The position numbers were made by a program, and so were the translations under genes. This document shows, in pieces, positions 7,269 through 11,154 of a stretch of DNA of 11,154 bases. The notes under the pieces are model-generated. The model had not been told where the DNA came from. It worked only from the letters and a program-made list of their open reading frames with translations, and made no database searches. The stretch comes from DATLXH01 sp035576005 (GTDB lineage: Bacteria; Acidobacteriota; Thermoanaerobaculia; Gp7-AA8): positions 1-11,154 of the forward strand of contig DATLXH010000074.1 in assembly GCA_035576005.1 (NCBI GenBank). Direction: 5' to 3'. Numbering within the stretch: the first letter of the stretch is position 1; each line of letters starts with the position of its first letter.

Positions 7269-7619
7269 TTAGCCCTTCCGCTTCTCTTCGATGCGTGCGG
7301 CTTTCCCGCGGAGATCGCGAAGGTAGTAGAGCTTTGCGCGACGAACTCTGCCATGGCGTTCAACCTCGATGCGATCGATCGTAGGTGAGTAAAGCGGGAA
7401 CATTCGTTCGACTCCCACTCCGCCCGAGATCTTTCTGACCGTGAACATCTCGCGGGTGCCACCGCCCTTGCGGGAGATGACCAGCCCCTGAAATACCTGG
7501 ATTCGTTCTTTGTCGCCTTCCCGGACCTTTACGTGCACTTTCACCGTATCGCCCGGTGAAAAAGGAGGCATTTCCTTTCGGATCTCTTTTGATTCTACAA
7601 GCTTCATGATGTCTGGCAT
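7269..7619 (-). CDS. rplS: 50S ribosomal protein bL19
   Basis: bL19 lies at the interface of the ribosomal subunits. The 116-residue product has the usual length and family features: FSPGDTVKVHVKVREG (20-35), ERIQVFQGLVISRKGGG (38-54), a FTVRKISGGVGVER core (59-72) and the C-terminal RRAKLYYLRDLRGKAARI (93-110). The ATG at 7619 has AAAGG about eight bases upstream. A longer in-frame reading would begin inside the TrmD coding region and is rejected. The gene follows rimM-trmD after 91 bases, a spacer with no clear promoter or terminator. The order rimM-trmD-rplS is the normal bacterial arrangement. Confidence 0.97.
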   Translation of the reverse strand: MPDIMKLVESKEIRKEMPPFSPGDTVKVHVKVREGDKERIQVFQGLVISRKGGGTREMFTVRKISGGVGVERMFPLYSPTIDRIEVERHGRVRRAKLYYLRDLRGKAARIEEKRKG

Positions 7620-7710
7620 GGCGCAACCTTTCTTGTAACTGGTCAAATGGCAAGCTGCGTAGGATCGCTCATTTCGCGACTTTCGGCAACTGTCAGGAGA
7701 ATTGTCTGGA

Positions 7711-9108
7711 CTACCGGCCTTCCTGATCTCGAAGGATTTCCTCGAGGATTGCACGTGCTTCCTGGTCGAGCACGGCGCTTGACAGTAGGTCGGGGCGTTT
7801 ACTGGCGGTGGCTCGGAGCGACTGCTCCTTCCTCCACTTTCGGATCTTCTCGGCATGACCGGACAAAAGCACGTCCGGCACCCGCATGCCTCGGAGCTCG
7901 GCGGGCCGCGTGTAGTGCGGATAGTCGAGTAAGCCGTTATAAAACGAGTCGGCCTCCACAGAATTCCGATCGCCTACGACTCCTTCCACCATTCTGCTGA
8001 CCGCATCGACCAGAGTCATAGCGGGGAGCTCACCTCCCGATACGACGAAGTCGCCGACCGAGACTTCCAGATCGACGATCGACTCCCGGATCCTCTCGTC
8101 GAATCCTTCGTATCGTCCGCAAAGCAGGACCAGCCATCCCGCGCCATACAACCCGACGACGCCTTTCTGATCGAGCAGCTTTCCCTGCGGCGACATCATG
8201 ATGATCTTCGGAGTGAGGCCTGCCTCATGCGGCCGCGCTGACGTGCGAATCGCCTCCACGCAGCGGATCACCGGCTCGGCGAGCATCACCATGCCCGCGC
8301 CCCCGCCGTAAGCTTCATCGTCCGTCGAGCGATGCTTGTCGGTCGCAAAGTCCCGGAGGTCCCAGATCTTCAGCTCGATCCTTCCGTCCTTGATGCCGCG
8401 TGCGACAACACCCTCGCTGAGAAGGGATTCGAACATCCGGGGAAAGATCGTGACGATGTCGAATCGGAGGGTGGGTGCGGCCGGAGATTCCTCTCGGCTT
8501 TCCAGCGATTCCTGGCGGACATTGGAATGTCCGGACACAGGGGGTGCAGACTCTATTTTCGTGAGCTCGCGCAAACCTTGCGGTAACTCGACCTTCATCA
8601 GCTTATTCGGAACGTCGACGACCGTGCAGATTGAGCCGGCGAACGGGATGTCGAAGCTCTCTCCATTCTCCTCGCGGATCGTCAGCAGCAGCCCCCCACC
8701 ACCTTCGAAAATTTCGGTGGTTGTCCCGATGAGCGTCCCGTCAGCATCTTCGACCCGCATGCCGACGAGGTCGTGAATGAAATATTCATCCTCTTCGAGT
8801 GCGCGCGCCTGACCCTCGGGGACTTCAACCGTCCAGTTACGAAACTCGCCCCCCATCTCGGGTGAGTCGATCGCGTCGAACTTGATCAGCGCACGGCCGC
8901 CGTGCTCTCGCACCGACTCGATGCCGACTTCGCGACGCTCATCCCCGTCCGGTGAGACGAGTACGACGTCGGTGAGCTCGAGAAGGCGCTCGAAGGGGTC
9001 AGTCCAGACCTCGACACTCACTTCGCCCTTCACGCCGTGCGGTTTACGGATGACGCCGACGGCAATAAGCGGCGGCGGAGCTGGGCCGGAGTCCGATTGC
9101 GAGCTCAC
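7711..9108 (-). CDS. rimM-trmD: Fused RimM (30S maturation factor) and TrmD (tRNA m1G37 methyltransferase)
   Basis: One 465-residue frame holds two normally separate proteins. Residues 15 to about 182 are RimM: an N-terminal barrel with VGVIRKPHGVKGEV (17-30) and a PRC-barrel part with YFIHDLVGMRVED (109-121). RimM binds S19 and aids 16S rRNA processing. Residues 214-465 are TrmD, which uses S-adenosylmethionine to methylate G37 of tRNAs and so prevents frameshifting. Visible motifs are YGGGAGMVM (267-275), CGRYEGFDER (330-339), GDFVVSGGELPAM (352-364) and LDYPHYTRP (394-402). R372 and D387 align with the catalytic R154 and D169 of E. coli TrmD. The joining linker (about 183-213) is polar, Ser/Glu/Pro-rich and probably flexible. 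It has no in-frame stop and no ATG; only a GTG at codon 191 without a Shine-Dalgarno sequence could start TrmD separately. The start codon is GTG, 16 bases after khpA. Both domains look complete, so a working bifunctional protein is likely. Confidence 0.95.
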   Translation of the reverse strand: MSSQSDSGPAPPPLIAVGVIRKPHGVKGEVSVEVWTDPFERLLELTDVVLVSPDGDERREVGIESVREHGGRALIKFDAIDSPEMGGEFRNWTVEVPEGQARALEEDEYFIHDLVGMRVEDADGTLIGTTTEIFEGGGGLLLTIREENGESFDIPFAGSICTVVDVPNKLMKVELPQGLRELTKIESAPPVSGHSNVRQESLESREESPAAPTLRFDIVTIFPRMFESLLSEGVVARGIKDGRIELKIWDLRDFATDKHRSTDDEAYGGGAGMVMLAEPVIRCVEAIRTSARPHEAGLTPKIIMMSPQGKLLDQKGVVGLYGAGWLVLLCGRYEGFDERIRESIVDLEVSVGDFVVSGGELPAMTLVDAVSRMVEGVVGDRNSVEADSFYNGLLDYPHYTRPAELRGMRVPDVLLSGHAEKIRKWRKEQSLRATASKRPDLLSSAVLDQEARAILEEILRDQEGR

Positions 9109-9124
9109 GGTGCGAGACTCGTGA

Positions 9125-9355
9125 TCAATCGACGATGTCGAGCTGATAGCGCTTGCGGCCGTGCGCGCCGGCGTTCGACATGATGGTGCGAAGGGCTTTG
9201 GCGGTGCGGCCCTGGCGCCCGATCACTTTCCCCAGGTCGCCTTGAGCGACCCGCATCTCGAGGATCGTGGTGCGATCACGCTCATACTCCCGAAGCTCAA
9301 CCGCGTCGGGGGAGTCGACGAGAGACTTCGCGAGGAATTCGACGAGCGCTCGCAA
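9125..9355 (-). CDS. khpA: KH-domain RNA-binding protein KhpA
   Basis: This 76-residue protein is a single KH domain with the GxxG nucleic-acid-binding loop as VIGRQGRTAKALRTI (44-58). The opening RALVEFLAKSLVDSPDAVEL (2-21) is typical of KhpA (YlqC). In Gram-positive bacteria KhpA pairs with KhpB (Jag/EloR) and binds many transcripts, affecting cell division and envelope growth; its role here is inferred from family. The gene lies between rpsP and rimM, its usual position. The start is TTG, only two bases after the rpsP stop, so it probably depends on ribosomes finishing rpsP. No ATG is available near the N-terminus. Confidence 0.92.
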   Translation of the reverse strand: MRALVEFLAKSLVDSPDAVELREYERDRTTILEMRVAQGDLGKVIGRQGRTAKALRTIMSNAGAHGRKRYQLDIVD

Positions 9356-9357
9356 GA

Positions 9358-9588
9358 TCAGACTTTCTTGAGGAGCGACTTCACGGTCGGCGAGAGCTGA
9401 GCTCCCTTGGACTGCCAGTAAGCGACACGATCTTTATCGATCTTGATGTCGTTCGGCTCTTTAGTCGGATTGTAGTGACCGATCTGCTCTACGGTGGAGG
9501 CGGTCGGAGTCCTGAGCGAGTCGGATACTACGATGCGGTAAAAAGGCGAATGGGTGGCTCCACCCCGTCGCAGGCGAATCTTCAACAT
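9358..9588 (-). CDS. rpsP: 30S ribosomal protein bS16
   Basis: bS16 is an early-binding protein of the small subunit body. The 76-residue product starts MLKIRLRRGGA, continues with PFYRIVVSDS (15-24) and EQIGHYNPT (34-42), and ends in GAQLSPTVKSLL (62-73), all family traits. The stretch LRTPTASTV (25-33) replaces the usual RxxRDGxxI-like segment, so this region has lost several charged residues; the change may be a lineage trait. The ATG has AGGAG seven bases upstream (9600-9596), the clearest ribosome site in the window. A promoter candidate lies at 9721-9693. The gene heads the rpsP-khpA-rimM-trmD-rplS cluster. Confidence 0.96.
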   Translation of the reverse strand: MLKIRLRRGGATHSPFYRIVVSDSLRTPTASTVEQIGHYNPTKEPNDIKIDKDRVAYWQSKGAQLSPTVKSLLKKV

Positions 9589-9672
9589 CTTTAAGCTCCT
9601 AAGTCACTGTGTTATGAAGCGGAAGAGTTTACCAGAGTGTTCGATGGGTAGTCCCGAGCGGACGGCAGCAGG

Positions 9673-9691
9673 AACTCAAGCATGTTGAATT
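9673..9691. promoter_or_regulatory. Imperfect dyad at the predicted rpsP transcription start
   Basis: On the minus strand AATTCAA (9691-9685) and TTGAGTT (9679-9673) are complementary apart from one G-T wobble position, with a five-base spacer CATGC. It begins right after the candidate -10 box and covers the expected transcription start. It could be an operator or chance; no regulator is identifiable. Confidence 0.2.
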
Positions 9692-9692
9692 G

Positions 9693-9721
9693 TGTCTACT
9701 GACCACCAAACTCGCCGTCAA
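9693..9721 (-). promoter_or_regulatory. Candidate sigma70-type promoter for the rpsP operon
   Basis: A -35 box TTGACG (9721-9716) is followed after exactly 17 bases by TAGACA (9698-9693) as the -10 box. The -35 matches the consensus at five of six positions; the -10 is weak. Transcription would start near 9686 and give a leader of about 97 bases before rpsP. The -35 lies just past the ffh stop codon, so rpsP may be transcribed both from here and by read-through from ffh. Confidence 0.4.
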
Positions 9722-9729
9722 CCACGCGA

Positions 9730-11079
9730 TCACTGAAACAATTCCGGCGGGAGGCCCTTACCGAACTTCCCGAATTTGCGCGGGCCGAAGCCTTTGGAGA
9801 ACGACTTCATCATCTTTTTCATCATCAGGTATTGCTTTAGAAGTCGATTGATCTCCTGAACGCTCGTGCCCGACCCTTTGGCGATCCGCTTCTTTCTCGA
9901 TCCATTGAGGATCTGTGGGTACTCGCGCTCTTTCTTCGTCATGGAGTTCAGGATTGCTTCCATCCGTCCCACTGCACCTTCGTCGACGTCCTCGTCCTTG
10001 ATCTTATTCATCGCCCCCATGTTCGGAAGCATCTTCACGATCTGAGACATCGGGCCCATCTTTTTGACCTGCTGGAGTTGCGAGCGGAGGTCCTCGAGGG
10101 TGAACTTGTCTTTCGAGACGCGATCGGCAAGCTTCTGCGCTTCTTTCTGATCGATCTCGGCTTCGACCTTCTCGATCAGACCGAGCACGTCACCCATCCC
10201 CAGGATTCGCTGCGCCATCCGGTCGGGGTGGAAAACATCGAGGTCCGCGTATTTTTCGCCGACACCGACGAGCTTGATGGGACGATTCACGACGGATCGG
10301 ATTGAGAGAGCGGCTCCTCCGCGTGCATCACCATCGAGTTTGGTCAGTACGATGCCGGTGACGCCGAGGCGATCGTCGAATTCTTTGGCCGACTTGACCG
10401 CGTCCTGTCCCGTCATCGCGTCGGCCACGAAGAGCACTTCGGAGGGGCGGACCTCGTCGCGGATTGTCTGCAGTTCGCGCATGAGCTCGTCATCGATGTG
10501 GAGCCTTCCGGCCGTATCGAGGATGACGACGTCGCTCAGGGTCGTGCGCGCTTCCTTGAGGGCGTTTCTCGCGATGGTTAGAGGATCACGCTCGGTCCCG
10601 ATCTCGAAGAAGGGGACTTTGACGTCGCCTGCGACGACGCGCAACTGGTCGATGGCAGCCGGACGATAGACGTCGGCAGGAACCAGGAGTGGGCGTTTGC
10701 CTCGATTCTTGAGGTGCAGCGCCAGCTTGCCGGAGGTCGTCGTTTTTCCCGACCCTTGCAGTCCGACCATCATCACCACGGCGGGAGTGCCAACGAGAGC
10801 AAGACCGATCTGCGTTTCACCGAGGAGATTTTGAAGCTCGTCGCGAACAATCTTGGTGACCTGCTGAGCTGGCGAGAAGGCGTTGAGGACTTCGGCTCCG
10901 GAGGCCTTCTCTTTCACCTTGTTCGTGAATTCCTTCACGACCTTGAAGTGAACGTCGGCCTCGAGCAGAGCAACGCGGATCTCTTTGAGAGCGTTGTCGA
11001 GGTGCCACTCGTTAAGAGTTGCTTCGCCGCGGAGGGTCTTGAAGACCCGATCCATCTTTTCCTGAAGGGTATCGAACAT
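9730..11079 (-). CDS. ffh: Signal recognition particle protein Ffh (SRP54 GTPase)
   Basis: Ffh binds 4.5S/6S SRP RNA and signal sequences of nascent membrane proteins, then docks with FtsY to deliver ribosomes to the Sec translocon. With the ATG at 11079 the product is 449 residues, a normal length. The N domain (about 1-90) starts MFDTLQEKMDRVF. The G domain carries the P-loop GLQGSGKTTT (106-115), DTAGRL (188-193) and TKLDGDARGG (246-255). The M domain (about 325-430) holds KGSGTSVQEINRLLKQY (401-417), the SRP-RNA-binding region, then a methionine-rich helix (419-424). A TTG ten codons upstream is in frame but lacks a Shine-Dalgarno sequence, and homologues start at MFD. No SRP RNA gene is in the window. 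The next gene, rpsP, follows after 141 bases. Confidence 0.97.
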   Translation of the reverse strand: MFDTLQEKMDRVFKTLRGEATLNEWHLDNALKEIRVALLEADVHFKVVKEFTNKVKEKASGAEVLNAFSPAQQVTKIVRDELQNLLGETQIGLALVGTPAVVMMVGLQGSGKTTTSGKLALHLKNRGKRPLLVPADVYRPAAIDQLRVVAGDVKVPFFEIGTERDPLTIARNALKEARTTLSDVVILDTAGRLHIDDELMRELQTIRDEVRPSEVLFVADAMTGQDAVKSAKEFDDRLGVTGIVLTKLDGDARGGAALSIRSVVNRPIKLVGVGEKYADLDVFHPDRMAQRILGMGDVLGLIEKVEAEIDQKEAQKLADRVSKDKFTLEDLRSQLQQVKKMGPMSQIVKMLPNMGAMNKIKDEDVDEGAVGRMEAILNSMTKKEREYPQILNGSRKKRIAKGSGTSVQEINRLLKQYLMMKKMMKSFSKGFGPRKFGKFGKGLPPELFQ

Positions 11080-11114
11080 GGTTTGCGCCTGAAAAGTCGG
11101 TGACGGCAAGGAAA

Positions 11115-11120
11115 ATTCTA
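11115..11120 (-). promoter_or_regulatory. Possible -10 box of the ffh promoter
   Basis: TAGAAT (11120-11115) differs from the TATAAT consensus at one base and lies about 35 bases upstream of the ffh ATG. No good -35 box lies 16-18 bases further upstream; that place is taken by G-rich sequence bordering the edge palindrome. The call is tentative. Confidence 0.25.
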
Positions 11121-11133
11121 GCTCAGAATCTCC

Positions 11134-11154
11134 CCCTCTCCCCGCGGGAGAGGG
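11134..11154. repeat. Palindrome, 9-bp arms (second copy of the dispersed repeat)
   Basis: The arms ccctctccc (11134-11142) and gggagaggg (11146-11154) flank the loop cgc. The core and loop style match the palindrome at 92-114, differing only at the centre. It ends exactly at the window edge and may continue: c at 11133 could pair with the next base. It lies upstream of ffh, close to its likely promoter. Confidence 0.6.

Noticed and set aside
7172..7462. N-terminal extension of RNase HII of about 97 residues
   Set aside because: It runs through the 3' part of rplS in another frame, has low-complexity Arg/Ser/Ala sequence and no family match; the RNase HII domain begins just after the ATG at 7171.
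7620..7856. N-terminal extension of bL19 of about 79 residues
   Set aside because: It overlaps the end of the TrmD domain in another frame and lacks similarity to bL19; the ATG at 7619 has a Shine-Dalgarno sequence and gives the normal length.
11080..11109. TTG start ten codons upstream in ffh
   Set aside because: It has no Shine-Dalgarno sequence, overlaps the likely transcription start region, and Ffh proteins usually begin at MFD.
1..11154. CRISPR array, prophage, insertion sequence, toxin-antitoxin or defence genes
   Set aside because: No regularly spaced direct repeats, transposase, integrase, phage or defence-domain proteins were seen on either strand; the repeats found are short palindromes.

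Overview
The window is GC-rich bacterial chromosome. Every gene I can support lies on the minus strand, so transcription runs from the right edge to the left. The core is a conserved translation and protein-targeting cluster in the order ffh, rpsP, khpA, rimM-trmD, rplS, rnhB. It is followed by a gene for a very large tetratricopeptide-repeat (TPR) protein and then by a small membrane/secreted-protein operon. The RimM and TrmD domains are joined in one reading frame, and the TPR protein combines TPR blocks with long acidic linkers. The style resembles Acidobacteriota or a deltaproteobacteria-like lineage, but this is an impression from gene order and protein style, not a demonstrated placement. 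I saw no phage, transposase, CRISPR, tRNA or rRNA signal.

Right block (about 6536-11154). ffh encodes the GTPase of the signal recognition particle. After a 141-base gap with a good sigma70-like promoter candidate come rpsP (bS16), khpA (small KH-domain RNA-binding protein), a fused rimM-trmD (16S rRNA/30S maturation domain plus tRNA m1G37 methyltransferase domain), rplS (bL19) and rnhB (RNase HII). A strong GC stem-loop lies between rplS and rnhB. The genes serve ribosome assembly, tRNA modification, membrane targeting and ribonucleotide removal from DNA.

Middle (3217-6555). One 1112-residue protein has a TPR array at its N-terminus, a TPR pair in the middle and TPRs at its C-terminus. The blocks are separated by long Asp/Glu/Ser/Pro/Ala-rich, probably disordered, linkers with recurring I-E/D-L-D-like motifs. 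Its start overlaps the end of rnhB by 20 bases.

Left block (262-3056). This is a tight operon: a TauE/SafE-type membrane transporter, a DUF1634 membrane protein (ATGA overlap), a DUF1772-like membrane protein (ATGA overlap or a 14-base gap, depending on start) and an NHL-repeat propeller with a signal peptide and a C-terminal membrane anchor. The TauE/SafE plus DUF1634 pairing is familiar; the two extra genes make the set more unusual, and its substrate is unknown.

The edges (1-132 and 11134-11154) carry GC-rich palindromes sharing the core CCCTCTCCC/GGGAGAGGG, which look like copies of one dispersed repeat. I do not see a clearly new defence or mobile system. The best leads are the RimM-TrmD fusion, the modular acidic TPR protein, the four-gene membrane operon and the dispersed palindromes.
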